A stretch of 64,000 bases of DNA, taken from assembly GCA_001298575.1 (NCBI GenBank), contig LJCV01000055.1, positions 1 through 64,000 of the forward strand. The letters run 5' to 3'. The notes beneath the pieces are model-generated. The model did not search any database, was not told where the DNA came from, and saw only the letters and a program-made list of their open reading frames with translations. Shown here one piece after another: positions 16,692-25,915 of this stretch. Made by a program: the position numbers and the translations under genes. Source of the DNA: Actinobacteria bacterium OK074 (GTDB lineage Bacteria; Actinomycetota; Actinomycetes; Streptomycetales; Streptomycetaceae). Position 1 is the first letter of the stretch. Each line of letters opens with the position of its first letter.

Positions 16692-17462
16692 TTACTTCGG
16701 GCCGAACCGCTGGCCCGCGTCCAGGCGCAGGCACTGGCCGTTGAGCATGGGGTTGTCGACGATGGCCAGGGCGAGCTTGGCGTACTCCTCCGGGCGCCCC
16801 AGGCGCCTGGGGAACGCGGCGTCCTTGACCAGCGCGGCCCGCGCGTCGGCGGGGATCTTCTCGGTGGCGCCCGTCTCGAACAGGCTGGGCGCGATGGCGA
16901 GGACGCGGATGCCGAGCGAGCCGAGGTCACGGGCCATGGTGAGGGCCATGCCGGCGATGGCCGCCTTGGCCGCCGCGTACGCGACCTGGCCGACCTGCCC
17001 TTCGAACGCGGCGATCGACGAGGTCGTGATGATCACGCCGCGTTCCCCGGTGAGTTCGGGGTCCTCGGGCTCGTTGCGGCTCATGTGCGAGGCGGCCAGC
17101 CGGCTGATGTTGAAGGTGGAGACCGCGTTCAGGTCGAGGATCCGGCGGAAGGTGTCCAGATCGTGCGGGCCCGACCGGCCGAGCGTGCGCTGCACACTGC
17201 CGCCGCCCGCGGTGGTGATCGAGACGTGCAGCCCGCCGAGGGATTCGACGGCGGCGGCGAGGGCGGTCTCGGTCGCCTCGAAGTCGGTGACGTCGACGGG
17301 CTGGAACCTTCCGCCGAGCGCCGCGGCGACCTCGGCGCCGGCCGAACCGGGCCGGTCGAGTACGACGACGTCGGCGCCCCGGGCCGCGAGCAGCTCGGCA
17401 CTGGCCCGGCCCATGCCGGAGGCACCGCCGAACACCACGGCCTTCTTGCCCTTGATCTCCAT
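16692..17462 (-). CDS. SDR of the HSD10 (3-hydroxyacyl-CoA dehydrogenase type II) group
   Basis: A 256-residue SDR starting MEIKGKKAVVFGGASGMGRA. The NAD-binding Asp lies in VVVLDRPG, the catalytic Ser is in ITTSSIAAFEGQVGQVAYAA, and the active Tyr and Lys are in VAYAAAKAAI. The long insertion before the active Ser (SRNEPEDPELTGERGVIITT) and the C-terminal LNGQCLRLDAGQRF pattern fit type-10 17beta-hydroxysteroid/3-hydroxyacyl-CoA dehydrogenases. A similar protein is encoded at 49391. Its likely job is the dehydrogenase step of side-chain beta-oxidation. Confidence 0.83.
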   Translation of the reverse strand: MEIKGKKAVVFGGASGMGRASAELLAARGADVVVLDRPGSAGAEVAAALGGRFQPVDVTDFEATETALAAAVESLGGLHVSITTAGGGSVQRTLGRSGPHDLDTFRRILDLNAVSTFNISRLAASHMSRNEPEDPELTGERGVIITTSSIAAFEGQVGQVAYAAAKAAIAGMALTMARDLGSLGIRVLAIAPSLFETGATEKIPADARAALVKDAAFPRRLGRPEEYAKLALAIVDNPMLNGQCLRLDAGQRFGPK

Positions 17463-17595
17463 CGGACACCTTTCGCTTCGCTCTTCGCCGGGACGAACGC
17501 GCTCGGGGACGCCCCGGAACGGTCGTGTGGGACGGTCGTGTGGGACGGATGCATAGGACGGCCGTATGGGACGGCTGTATAAAACGGGCGTCCGC

Positions 17596-18732
17596 TCAAG
17601 CGGGCGCGGGAGACCGTCGCAGCAGCGTGCACAGCCGGTCCCGGTGGACGGCCGCGCCGCCGTACAGCACGCTGTCGGTCCTGGCGCGGCGCAGGTAGAG
17701 GTGGAGGTCGTGCTCCCAGGTGAAGCCGATGCCGCCGTGGAGCTGGAGCGCGCGGCCCGCGACATCGCCGGTGGCGGCCGAGACGTGCGAGGCGGCGGCG
17801 CAGGCCGCCCGGGCGGTGTCGTCGGCATCGGCGTCCGCGGCCATCGCCGCGTAGTACGTGGCGGCCCGGGCACCGTGCACGAGCAGGGCCATGTCGGCGC
17901 ACGCGTGCTTGACGGCCTGGAAGGTGCCGATCGGGCGCCCGAACTGCACGCGGTTGCGGGCGTGTTCGACGGTCAGGTCCAGCAGGCGTTCCATCACCCC
18001 GAGCGCGTCGGCGCAGCGCAGCACCGACGCCTCGTCCAGCAGCCGCTGGACGGCGTCCGGGCCGTGGTCCAGACGGTGGTCCCGCGGCACGCGCACGCCC
18101 TCGAACCGCACCTCGTAGAACGAGCGCGTAGGGTCGAGGACCCGCTGCCGCCGGACGGTGACACCCGGGGCGGCGCGGTCGACGAGGAACGACGCCGGGG
18201 CGCCCTCGTGCCGTGCGGTGACCAGCAGCCAACGTGCGCCGCCCGCGTCCTGCACCGCCGTCTTGACCCCGTCCAGCACGACTGTGCCCTCGTCGGCTCC
18301 GTCGGGGCGGGCGGTGGCGCGGACGCCGTCGAGGGTCCACGGGGCGCCCGGTTCCGCGAACGCCCAGGTGGCCCACGCCGATCCGGCGGCGAGCGCGGGC
18401 AGTACCTCGGCCCGCAGCCGGGGCGGTCCCGCGGTGGCCAGGGCCCGGCCGACGATCGCGGTCGGCGCGAACGGCCCCCGCCCGAGCGCCCGCCCGATCT
18501 CCTCGGCGACGAGCGCGAGTTCCACCAGCCCCTGGCCGGTGCCGTCGTACTCCTCGGGCAGGGCGAGGCCCGGCCAGCCGAGGTCGGCCGTCAGCCGCCA
18601 CAGGTCGGGGTCGACGTCCGGGCCGTCGTCCGGCCAGGCCCGTGCACGCTCGACCGGGGCCCGGTCCGCCAGCAGGTCGCGCGATGCCTCGCGCAACATG
18701 GTCTGCTCCTCGCTGAGCTCGAAGTTCACCAC
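17596..18732 (-). CDS. Acyl-CoA dehydrogenase, non-catalytic (beta-type) subunit
   Basis: A 378-residue acyl-CoA dehydrogenase-fold protein (VNFELSEEQTMLREASRDLL, LHGGIGFTWEHDLHLYLRRA). The position of the usual C-terminal catalytic Glu reads YGGAAVHR, and no LxxER-type Glu is seen on helix G, so it probably is the partner subunit of an alpha2beta2 enzyme, as known for steroid FadE pairs. Two adjacent GTG codons can start it. An imperfect GGATACC element ends only about five bases before the start, so the transcript may be leaderless. It is divergent from the thiolase gene at 18828. Confidence 0.82.
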   Translation of the reverse strand: MVNFELSEEQTMLREASRDLLADRAPVERARAWPDDGPDVDPDLWRLTADLGWPGLALPEEYDGTGQGLVELALVAEEIGRALGRGPFAPTAIVGRALATAGPPRLRAEVLPALAAGSAWATWAFAEPGAPWTLDGVRATARPDGADEGTVVLDGVKTAVQDAGGARWLLVTARHEGAPASFLVDRAAPGVTVRRQRVLDPTRSFYEVRFEGVRVPRDHRLDHGPDAVQRLLDEASVLRCADALGVMERLLDLTVEHARNRVQFGRPIGTFQAVKHACADMALLVHGARAATYYAAMAADADADDTARAACAAASHVSAATGDVAGRALQLHGGIGFTWEHDLHLYLRRARTDSVLYGGAAVHRDRLCTLLRRSPAPA

Positions 18733-18736
18733 AACA

Positions 18737-18745
18737 AGGTATCCT
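18737..18745 (-). promoter_or_regulatory. AGT-N2-ACT-like element upstream of the acyl-CoA dehydrogenase
   Basis: Read leftward, TGAGGATACCTTG is a weaker relative of the island-wide AGT-N2-ACT element. It directly precedes the dehydrogenase start. Confidence 0.4.
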
Positions 18746-18810
18746 CATTTCCATAACTGGTCGAGATGTTCGGCCGAGTTGGCGGAGAACCTTCCGAGGG
18801 GTCGGTCAGT

Positions 18811-18827
18811 TAAGTACTCTGAATTAC
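18811..18827 (+). promoter_or_regulatory. AGT-ACT element and likely leaderless promoter of the thiolase
   Basis: TAAGTACTCTGAATTAC directly abuts the thiolase ATG. TACTCT at 18815-18820 would be a -10 box seven bases from the ATG, and no Shine-Dalgarno sequence exists, so a leaderless message is likely. It is a version of the island element with no central N2. Confidence 0.5.
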
Positions 18828-20003
18828 ATGGTTGATGCCGTTCTTCTCTCCGCCTGCCGTACCGCCATCGGAACCGCGCGCAGGGGAACCCTGCGGGACA
18901 CCAGCGCCTTCGACCTCGCCACCGTCGTCGTACGGGAGGCCGTACAGCGCAGTGGGCTGCCGCTCGACGTGATCGACGACGTCGTGCTCGGCGAGTCCGT
19001 GGCCGGGGGCGGGGACATCGCCCGGTACGCGGCGATCGAGGCCGGGCTCACCCATGTGCCGGGCCTGGCGCACAACCGGCACTGCGCCTCCGGGCTCGCG
19101 AGCGTGTCGACCGCCGCGGCGGGGGTGCGCGCCGGAATGGACCGCGCGGTCGTCGCCGGCGGGACCCAGTCGACGTCGACGGCCCCCGTGTCCCGGCGGC
19201 GGGTCCTGGGCACCGACGACGAGTGGCAGGACCCCTGGTCGTCGCCGTCGCACGTCTCGACGCCGGACGCGCCCCACAACGACATGGGCATACTCGTCGG
19301 CTGGAACACCGCCCGCCTCACGGGTCTCACGCGCGAGGACATGGACGCCTGGGCGCTGCGCTCGCACCAGCGGGCCGTCCGCGCGATCGACGAGGGCCGG
19401 TTCGCCGACGAGATCGTCCCCGTCAAGGTCACCGACCGGGGCGGCGCCGTCTCGGTGTTCGACGTCGACGAGCATCCGCGGCGCACCACGACGCTGGAGA
19501 AACTGGCCGCGCTGAAGGTGCTGCACCCCGAGATCGAGGGCTTCTCCATCACCGCCGGGAACTCCAGCGGCATCAACGACGGCGCCGCCGCGGTCGTCGT
19601 CGCCGGGTCCGACCTCGCCGCCGAGCACGGCCTCGCGCCGCTCGCGACCGTACGGGCCTGGGCGAGCGTGGGCGTCGACCCCGTCCAGACCGGGCTCGCC
19701 CCGATCGCCGCCATCCACAAGGCACTTGACCGGGCTGGGCTCGGGGTCGACGACGTCGACCTGTGGGAGGTCAACGAGGCGTTCGCCGCCGTGGCCGTGG
19801 CCACCACCCGGGAGTTGGGGCTCGACCCGGAGCGGGTCAACCCGTTCGGCAGCGGGTGCAGCCTCGGGCACCCGATCGCGACCACCGGCACCCGCATGAT
19901 CGTGACCCTGGCGCACGAACTGCGCCGCCGCGGCGGAGGGGTGGCGGTCGCGGCCATGTGCGCGGGCGGCGGCATGGGCTCGGCGGTCGTCCTGACGGCC
20001 TGA
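18828..20003 (+). CDS. Thiolase (acetyl-CoA acyltransferase)
   Basis: A 391-residue thiolase. The acyl-accepting Cys lies in NRHCASGLAS, the catalytic His in GCSLGHPIATTG and the second catalytic Cys in AAMCAGGGMG; the WEVNEAFA loop is intact. It would perform the final thiolytic cleavage of a beta-oxidation round. The ATG has no ribosome site and directly follows a promoter-like element. The crotonase gene starts six bases after its stop, so the two are co-transcribed. Confidence 0.88.
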   Translation: MVDAVLLSACRTAIGTARRGTLRDTSAFDLATVVVREAVQRSGLPLDVIDDVVLGESVAGGGDIARYAAIEAGLTHVPGLAHNRHCASGLASVSTAAAGVRAGMDRAVVAGGTQSTSTAPVSRRRVLGTDDEWQDPWSSPSHVSTPDAPHNDMGILVGWNTARLTGLTREDMDAWALRSHQRAVRAIDEGRFADEIVPVKVTDRGGAVSVFDVDEHPRRTTTLEKLAALKVLHPEIEGFSITAGNSSGINDGAAAVVVAGSDLAAEHGLAPLATVRAWASVGVDPVQTGLAPIAAIHKALDRAGLGVDDVDLWEVNEAFAAVAVATTRELGLDPERVNPFGSGCSLGHPIATTGTRMIVTLAHELRRRGGGVAVAAMCAGGGMGSAVVLTA

Positions 20004-20009
20004 GCGACC

Positions 20010-20780
20010 GTGAACGGTGAACTCGCCGTCGAGGGGCTGGAGTTCAGTAGCGCCGATGGCGTGCTCTGGGTGACGCTGGCCCGGCCCCGGGCACGCAACG
20101 CGCTGACGATCGCGATGCGCAGAGGGCTCGTCGCGGCGGTGCGCGCGGCCGACGCCGACCCCGACACACGGCTGGTCGTGCTCACCGGCACCGACCCCGC
20201 CTTCTCCGCGGGCATCGACCTCAAGGAGGCGCTCGGCAACGGCGACGGCCCACCGCGCGGGGCCCGCACCGACCCGGCCGAAGTGGTCCGGGCCGCCCGG
20301 ACACCGGTGCTCGGAGTGGTCAACGGGCCTTGCTACACAGGTGCGTTGGAGCTGGCACTGTCCTGCTCGTTCCTCATCGCCTCCGAACGGGCCAGGTTCG
20401 CCGACACCCACGCCGCGATCGGCCTCACCGCCGGGTGGGGCATGAGCGCCCTGCTGCCGCGCGCGGTCGGCACCCGCCTCGCCCGCCAGATGATGCTCAC
20501 CGGGGAGCCGATCGACGCCCAACGGGCCCTCGCCGCGGGCCTGGTGAACGAGGTCGTCCCGCACGACGGTCTCCTCGACCGGGCCCGGACGGTCGCGGAC
20601 CTGATCCGCGCCGCCCACCCCGGCGCCGTCGCGGAAACCCTCGACCTGCTCGCCGCCGGCGAGGACACCAGCCTCGCCCACGCCCTCGCCCTGGAGGCCC
20701 GGGCGAAACTCCGGCGCCGCTACGACACGTCCGACGTGACCCGGCGGTTCACCGGGCGGACAGGTACACGGAAGGACTGA
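20010..20780 (+). CDS. Enoyl-CoA hydratase/isomerase family protein (one catalytic Glu replaced)
   Basis: A 256-residue crotonase. The oxyanion-hole segments FSAGIDLKEA and NGPCYTGALELALS are present. The first catalytic Glu (hydratase Glu144 equivalent) is kept in GALEL, but the second (Glu164 equivalent, usually PEI) is His in FADTHAAIGL. That suggests isomerase, hydrolase or another crotonase reaction rather than standard hydration. The GTG start lies six bases after the thiolase stop. Confidence 0.82.
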   Translation: MNGELAVEGLEFSSADGVLWVTLARPRARNALTIAMRRGLVAAVRAADADPDTRLVVLTGTDPAFSAGIDLKEALGNGDGPPRGARTDPAEVVRAARTPVLGVVNGPCYTGALELALSCSFLIASERARFADTHAAIGLTAGWGMSALLPRAVGTRLARQMMLTGEPIDAQRALAAGLVNEVVPHDGLLDRARTVADLIRAAHPGAVAETLDLLAAGEDTSLAHALALEARAKLRRRYDTSDVTRRFTGRTGTRKD

Positions 20781-20828
20781 CGGGTGCGGGGTCGCTCGCG
20801 TCCGTTGTACGCGGTGATCCCCGTCCGG

Positions 20829-21557
20829 TCAGGCCGCCGTGGCGTCGCCCAGGTACCGCCGCAGCAGTTCCGCCCCCGCCTCCCCGGCCTCCCCCGACCA
20901 CGCGACGCGCCCGCGCTGGAGGACGAGGCAGTCGTCGGCGAAGTCCAGTGCCCGGCGGGCGAATTGCTCGATCATGAGGACGGCGACCCCGGCGGACCGG
21001 GCCCGCCCCAGGCTCTCGAACACGACGTCGACCATCTTCGGCGCCAGGCCCAGGGACAGCTCGTCGGCGATGACGATCCGGGGGTCGGTCATCAGGGCCC
21101 GGGCCAGGGACAGCATCTGCTGCTCGCCGCCGGACAGGGTGCCCGCGGCCTGCCGCCGCCGGTCCCGCAGGACCGGGAAGATCTCGAACGCCCGGTCCAC
21201 GGCCGCCGTCCGCCCCCGCCGGTCCAGCGCGGTCGCCATGCGCAGGTTCTCCATGACCGTCAGCGTCGGGAACACCCCGCGGCCCTCGGGGAGATGGACG
21301 AGCCCGGCCCGGCGGACGGCGTCCGGGGCCCTGCCGGTGACGTCCTCGCCGTCGAGTTCGATCCGGCCGCGGACCGGCGGCACCAGCCCGGACAGGGCTC
21401 GGGCCAGCGTGCTCTTGCCCGCCCCGTTGGGCCCGAGCACGGCCAGGGCGCGGTTGGGGAACACCTCGAGGGACACGGCCTGGAGGGCGTGGGCGGCACC
21501 GTAACGGACGGTCAGGTCGTGGACGGCGAGCAGCGGGGGCGCCGTGCTGACGGTCAT
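20829..21557 (-). CDS. livF: Branched-chain-type ABC importer ATPase LivF
   Basis: A 242-residue ATPase of the LivF type. Walker A is GPNGAGKST, the signature is LSGGEQQML and Walker B reads RIVIADELS. Its start overlaps the stop of the LivG gene (ATGA). With LivG, the fused permease and the lipoprotein encoded divergently at 24588 it forms one importer. The Liv family is used for amino acids and also for carboxylated aromatics and amides; within this island the cargo is probably the catabolic substrate or a fragment of it (inference). Confidence 0.88.
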   Translation of the reverse strand: MTVSTAPPLLAVHDLTVRYGAAHALQAVSLEVFPNRALAVLGPNGAGKSTLARALSGLVPPVRGRIELDGEDVTGRAPDAVRRAGLVHLPEGRGVFPTLTVMENLRMATALDRRGRTAAVDRAFEIFPVLRDRRRQAAGTLSGGEQQMLSLARALMTDPRIVIADELSLGLAPKMVDVVFESLGRARSAGVAVLMIEQFARRALDFADDCLVLQRGRVAWSGEAGEAGAELLRRYLGDATAA

Positions 21558-22414
21558 GCGGAGGTCCTTTCCTCGCCGTGGTCGGCGGCTGTGCCCGGGC
21601 CGCCGTCGGTCCCCGGCCCCCCGTCGTGGTCCGCTCCCAGATACGCGGCCCGGACGGCCGGGTCCGTGCGGATCTCCGTCGGAGTGCCCTCGCTGATCTT
21701 GACGCCGAAGTCGAGGACGTGGACGACGTCGCTCAGGCCGAGGACGAGGTCGACGTCGTGTTCGACCAGGAGCAGCGACACCCCGTGCCCGGCGACCAAC
21801 TCGCCGAGGGTCGCCGCGAGTTCGTCGGTCTCGTGGGCGTCCAGGCCCGACGACGGCTCGTCGAGCAGCAGCACGCCCGGGTCGACGGCGAGCGCCCGGG
21901 CGATCTCCAGCAGCCGGCTGGTCCCCAACGGCAGCCCGTCGACCGGGCGGTGGGCGTGCGCGGTCAGCCCGAGCGCGGCGAGGATCTCGTCGGTGCGCCG
22001 GTCCTCGTCGGCGGGCGCGCGCCGGAAGCCGCCCGCGGTGACGAGGTCGGTCCAGATCCGGCGGCGGGCGTGCCGCAACCGGTGGCCGAGCACCACGTGT
22101 TCGCGCACGGTCAGCCCCGGGAACAGCTCCGGATGCTGGAAGGTACGCGCGAGACCGCGCCGGGCCCGCGCCTGCGCACTGGCCCCGGTGACGTCCCGGC
22201 CGTCCATCAGGACCGCCCCCGCGGTCGGCCGCAGCAGCCCGGACAGGACGGCGAACAGGGTACTTTTTCCTGCCCCGTTGGGGCCCACGAGCCCCACGAC
22301 GGAGGCCGGCGGGACCGCCAGGTCGACCTCGCTGAGAGCGACCAGCCCGCCGAAGCGGACGGTCACGCCCCGGGCCTCGATCCGCGGCGCCGGCGTAACG
22401 GAGATGGCGCTCAT
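21554..22414 (-). CDS. livG: Branched-chain-type ABC importer ATPase LivG
   Basis: A 286-residue ATPase with GPNGAGKSTLF (Walker A), the LivG-specific RTFQHPELFPGLTVREHV segment and VLLLDEPSSGL (Walker B). The signature region is degenerate (LPLGTSRLLEIARAL), as in many LivG proteins. A longer open frame runs upstream, but ATG 22414, which overlaps the permease stop by four bases, is the sensible start. The C-terminal 20 residues are a Gly/Asp-rich tail. Confidence 0.88.
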   Translation of the reverse strand: MSAISVTPAPRIEARGVTVRFGGLVALSEVDLAVPPASVVGLVGPNGAGKSTLFAVLSGLLRPTAGAVLMDGRDVTGASAQARARRGLARTFQHPELFPGLTVREHVVLGHRLRHARRRIWTDLVTAGGFRRAPADEDRRTDEILAALGLTAHAHRPVDGLPLGTSRLLEIARALAVDPGVLLLDEPSSGLDAHETDELAATLGELVAGHGVSLLLVEHDVDLVLGLSDVVHVLDFGVKISEGTPTEIRTDPAVRAAYLGADHDGGPGTDGGPGTAADHGEERTSA

Positions 22415-24360
22415 GCCGCGTCCCCCTGGGTGATCGGACGGTCCCCGACGGCGGCGGCCCGGCGGCTCTGGCGCCAGCGGCTCAGGTCGCGCAACTGCCG
22501 TGCGTGCATGGCGATGAGGCCCTCCGGGTTGCGGGCCAGCATGACCGCGCCGAACCCGAAGAGGATGACCGGGACCTCGGCCCAGCGCGTCGGCAGATAC
22601 GTCTGGAAGACGCTGGGCAGTACGGCGAAGGCGACCCCCGCCACCAGCGCGCCGACCACCGGCCGCGCCCCGACGGTGACCAGCACCGCCAGCCAGACCA
22701 GCCCGGTGAACGCGTTGAACGAGTCCGGCAGCGCCGACTGGTAGGCCAGCGCGAGGAACCCGCCGCCGACCGCGGCCACGAAGGTGGCGACCGCGGAGAC
22801 GAGCACCTTGACCGGGACGACGCCCAGGCCCAGCGTGCGCGAGCCGCTCTCGCTCCAGCGGACCGCCGTCACGGCGAGCCCGGCGGTCGAGCGGCGCAGG
22901 TTGACGACGAACAGGGCGAGCACGGCGAACACCGCCAGGGCCAGGTAGGCGAAGTTCCGGTTGTCCAGGGCCCAGTCCGGGCGGGGCATGAAGTTGCCCT
23001 GGCCCGAGTGGTAGAAGCGGTCCCGCAGGAAGACCAGGTTCTGCGCGAGCAGCCCGAACGTCAGGGTCACCAGGGCGACGTAGAGATTGCCGAGCCGGAT
23101 CGTGAGCAGCCCGAGCACCACGCCGACCGGCACCACGCACAGCGCGCTCACGACGACCGCGGCGAGCGGCGGCCAGCCGGAGTTCGCGGCCAGGTCGGCG
23201 GAGAACAGGGCGCCCAGACCCGCGAACGTGATCTGGCACAGCCAGATCATCCCGCCCTCGCCGGTGACGAGGGTGCAGGACAGCAGCGCGATTGCCAGCG
23301 CGATGCCCGTCGCCGTCAGACCGGTCCAGAACGAGTTGAGGACCAGCGGGAGACAGGCCACGACGGCGAGCGTCACCAGGGGCGCGACGACCGCGGTCCC
23401 GGTGCCCTTCGCCTGCGTGTTGCCGGGCGCGCCCGCGTGCTCGGTGCGGATCGCGCGGTCCAGGGCGCCGCCCGCCGGGGTGTCCGCCGCCCGGCCGCGC
23501 AGCGCGTGGGCGAGCAGGAAGACCAGCATGAACAGGAACGGCACGCTGGGCACGATCTGCGCGGCCAGCGCGCTCTGCGGGTCGAGGTAGCGCTGGATCA
23601 CACTGGTGACGACCCCCATGGCGAGCGCGACCCCGACGGCCGTCGGCAGGTTGCGCAGCCGCGCGGCCACCACCGCCGCGAACGCCGCCGCCATCAGGAA
23701 CGTCATGCCGTCCACCGACAGCCCCGCGGTGGGCGCGACGAGCACCCCCGCGAGACCGGCGAGCAGCGCGCTGAACGCCCACACGCCGAGCGAGACCCGC
23801 GCGGGGCCGACCCCCGACATCGCGGTCAGGGCCTCGGAGTCGACCAGTGCCCGGACCTTCAGGCCCACGTCGGTGTACCGCAGCAGCACGGTGCCGACGA
23901 CCAGGACCACGGCCAGACCCGCGTACGTGATCAGCTGGTTGAGGTCGACGACCGCCCCGAACGGGCGGAAGACCTTGACCGGTTGGGGCGCGAGCCCGGG
24001 CGCGGTGACGTTCACCAGCTGCCCGAGCACCAGATTGACCAGCGGCGGCAGCGCGACCGACAGACCGATCGTGGCGACGATCTTCACCAGGGGCGAGCGC
24101 AGCCGCAGATGCCGGAAGAGCACCGCGTACAGCGCCATCCCCAGCGCCGGACCGAACAGCCCGATCGCGACGACGGCGGCGAGCGGCAGCGGCCAGCCGT
24201 GCTCGACGTACAGGAAGTAGTAGAAGCGGGCGACGGCGAAGGCCATGGCACCGAAGGCGAAGTTGAAGACGCCCGACGACACGTGGGTGACGACCAGCGC
24301 GGCGGCGGCGATCGCGTAGATGGCCCCGAGAGCGAGGCCGGCGATGACGTAGGAGAGCAA
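22411..24360 (-). CDS. livHM: Fused LivH-LivM permease of the ABC importer
   Basis: A 649-residue protein joining two permeases that are usually separate. The LivH-like half (about residues 1-290) begins LLSYVIAGLALGAIYAIAAA; the LivM-like half (about 330-610) holds the NLYVALVTLTFGLLAQN and GALVAGVAFAVLPSVF regions. A roughly 45-residue hydrophilic linker (DRAIRTEHAGAPGNTQAKG) connects them. TTG 24360 with GGGGG upstream is the likely start; an upstream GTG at 24435 is possible. Fusion fixes a 1:1 permease ratio. It is divergent from the binding protein gene. Confidence 0.85.
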   Translation of the reverse strand: MLSYVIAGLALGAIYAIAAAALVVTHVSSGVFNFAFGAMAFAVARFYYFLYVEHGWPLPLAAVVAIGLFGPALGMALYAVLFRHLRLRSPLVKIVATIGLSVALPPLVNLVLGQLVNVTAPGLAPQPVKVFRPFGAVVDLNQLITYAGLAVVLVVGTVLLRYTDVGLKVRALVDSEALTAMSGVGPARVSLGVWAFSALLAGLAGVLVAPTAGLSVDGMTFLMAAAFAAVVAARLRNLPTAVGVALAMGVVTSVIQRYLDPQSALAAQIVPSVPFLFMLVFLLAHALRGRAADTPAGGALDRAIRTEHAGAPGNTQAKGTGTAVVAPLVTLAVVACLPLVLNSFWTGLTATGIALAIALLSCTLVTGEGGMIWLCQITFAGLGALFSADLAANSGWPPLAAVVVSALCVVPVGVVLGLLTIRLGNLYVALVTLTFGLLAQNLVFLRDRFYHSGQGNFMPRPDWALDNRNFAYLALAVFAVLALFVVNLRRSTAGLAVTAVRWSESGSRTLGLGVVPVKVLVSAVATFVAAVGGGFLALAYQSALPDSFNAFTGLVWLAVLVTVGARPVVGALVAGVAFAVLPSVFQTYLPTRWAEVPVILFGFGAVMLARNPEGLIAMHARQLRDLSRWRQSRRAAAVGDRPITQGDAA

Positions 24361-24471
24361 CGGCGGCCCCCTGAAAGGTCGGTGCTCGTGAGAGCGGGTA
24401 CGGATTAAAGTGCGCTCATAAGCGACCGGCGTCAAGGCTGAGGTGCGATTTCGCTGCGCTGACCGATGACA

Positions 24472-24481
24472 AAGGATACTT
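24472..24481. promoter_or_regulatory. AGT-N2-ACT-like element between livHM and the binding protein gene
   Basis: AAGGATACTT (complement AAGTATCCTT) lies in the divergent region and could control both directions. It matches the island element with one changed base in one arm. Confidence 0.5.
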
Positions 24482-24587
24482 AATATGCTCCACTGTGGCT
24501 CGCGGACGACCTGTTCGGACCGCCCGGGACCCGCCGTCGGACCGTCCGGGGACGCCGTCGGACCGGCGAAGGACGAAGGGAGCGCAG

Positions 24588-25841
24588 ATGCGCAGAGTCG
24601 GTGCCCTCACAGCCGGGGCGTGTGCCGCGATGCTGGTGCTCGCGGGATGCGGCAGCGGTGGCTCGGGAGGGGCGAGCGATACCAGTGGACCGGTGAAGGT
24701 GGGCGTGCTGACCGCGCTGAGCGGCGCGGCGGCCTCCAACTACGCCGACACCGAGAGCGGCGTGAAGGCCCGCATCGCCGCCTACGAGGCGGACGGCGGC
24801 AAGTGCGCCAAACGCGGCTTCGACGTGGTCATGGCCGACGACCAGTCCAGCCCGCAGGGAGCGCTGACCGCCGCACAGCGCCTGGTCCAGCAGGACCACG
24901 TGTACGCCGTGCTGCCGGTCAGCACCTACTTCTTCGGCGCCGGACAGTACGCCGGCACCCAGGCATCGGGCACCCCCTTCCTCGGGGGCGCGTTCGACGG
25001 CGGCGAGCAGTGGCTCAACCCGAAGTACGACAACCTGTTCGCGGCGATGTCCGGCACCGACTACGACAAGACCGCCACCACGCTCGGCGCCTACTGGAAG
25101 AAGCTCGGCGGCACCAAGGTCGCCGTGGTCGCCGCCAACACCCCCAGCGCCTCCAAGGCCGCGGAGGGCGCCGCGCTCTCCGCCGAGCACGCCGGGCTCG
25201 CCCGCGGCTACGTCAACGAGCGGCTGACGTACGGGAGCAGCGACGTCGGCTCGATCGTGCTGGGCATCAAGAAGTCCGGCGCCGACGTCCTGTACGCGCC
25301 GGTGAGCCCCGACACCGCGTTCGCGCTCGCCACCGGGCTGCGCCGCGCCGGGGTGACGATGAAGTCCGTCCTGCTGGCCACCGGGTACGGCGCCGACCTG
25401 CTCAAGTCGCCGCCCACGCTCAAGGTGGCCCAGGGGGTGGGCTTCATGACCTCGTACTCGCCGGTGGAGAAGAACACCGCGGCGACCCGTGCCTGGTCGG
25501 CCGCGCTCAAGAAGTACGCGAAGTCGAAGTCCGGCATCCCGTCGTTCTCCCAGGCGGTCGGCTGGATCAGCGCGGACCTGCTGCTGCACGGGCTGGACAA
25601 GGCGGGCTGCACCGCGAGCCAGGAACAGCTGATGGCCGAACTGCGCACCGACAAGGGCTGGACGGCGGGCGGGCTGTTCCCGAAGGCCGCCGACTTCACC
25701 GACAAGGGCACCTACTCGGTGGGCGGCCCGGGCGACTGCACCTTCGTCTCCATCCTGAAGGGCAAGAAGTTCGTCCCCGACCCGGAGGGCTCACCGGCCT
25801 GCGGGACACAGATCGCCGGGGTGAAGGTGAGCGTCAAGTAG
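24588..25841 (+). CDS. livK: ABC importer substrate-binding lipoprotein
   Basis: A 417-residue periplasmic-binding protein of the Leu/Ile/Val type. The signal peptide ends in a lipobox, LVLAGC, so the mature protein is anchored by its cysteine and followed by a Gly/Ser linker. The VKVGVLTALSGAAASNYADT opening and the DVVMADDQSSPQGALTAAQRL region are typical. ATG 24588 follows GAAGGGAG. Its ligand is unknown; its place opposite the Liv genes makes it their receptor. A long hairpin terminator follows. Confidence 0.88.
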   Translation: MRRVGALTAGACAAMLVLAGCGSGGSGGASDTSGPVKVGVLTALSGAAASNYADTESGVKARIAAYEADGGKCAKRGFDVVMADDQSSPQGALTAAQRLVQQDHVYAVLPVSTYFFGAGQYAGTQASGTPFLGGAFDGGEQWLNPKYDNLFAAMSGTDYDKTATTLGAYWKKLGGTKVAVVAANTPSASKAAEGAALSAEHAGLARGYVNERLTYGSSDVGSIVLGIKKSGADVLYAPVSPDTAFALATGLRRAGVTMKSVLLATGYGADLLKSPPTLKVAQGVGFMTSYSPVEKNTAATRAWSAALKKYAKSKSGIPSFSQAVGWISADLLLHGLDKAGCTASQEQLMAELRTDKGWTAGGLFPKAADFTDKGTYSVGGPGDCTFVSILKGKKFVPDPEGSPACGTQIAGVKVSVK

Positions 25842-25853
25842 CGTACGGCGGTC

Positions 25854-25898
25854 GCACGTCGGCGGCGGAGCTCCCCGGGAGCCCCGCCGCCGACGTGC
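25854..25898. terminator. Long bidirectional hairpin after livK
   Basis: GCACGTCGGCGGCGG and its exact complement (15 bases each) enclose a second inner palindrome, CTCCCCGGGAG. It separates the convergent binding protein and aldehyde dehydrogenase genes. Confidence 0.7.
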
Positions 25899-25915
25899 CC
25901 TGCGGCCCGGCCGGT

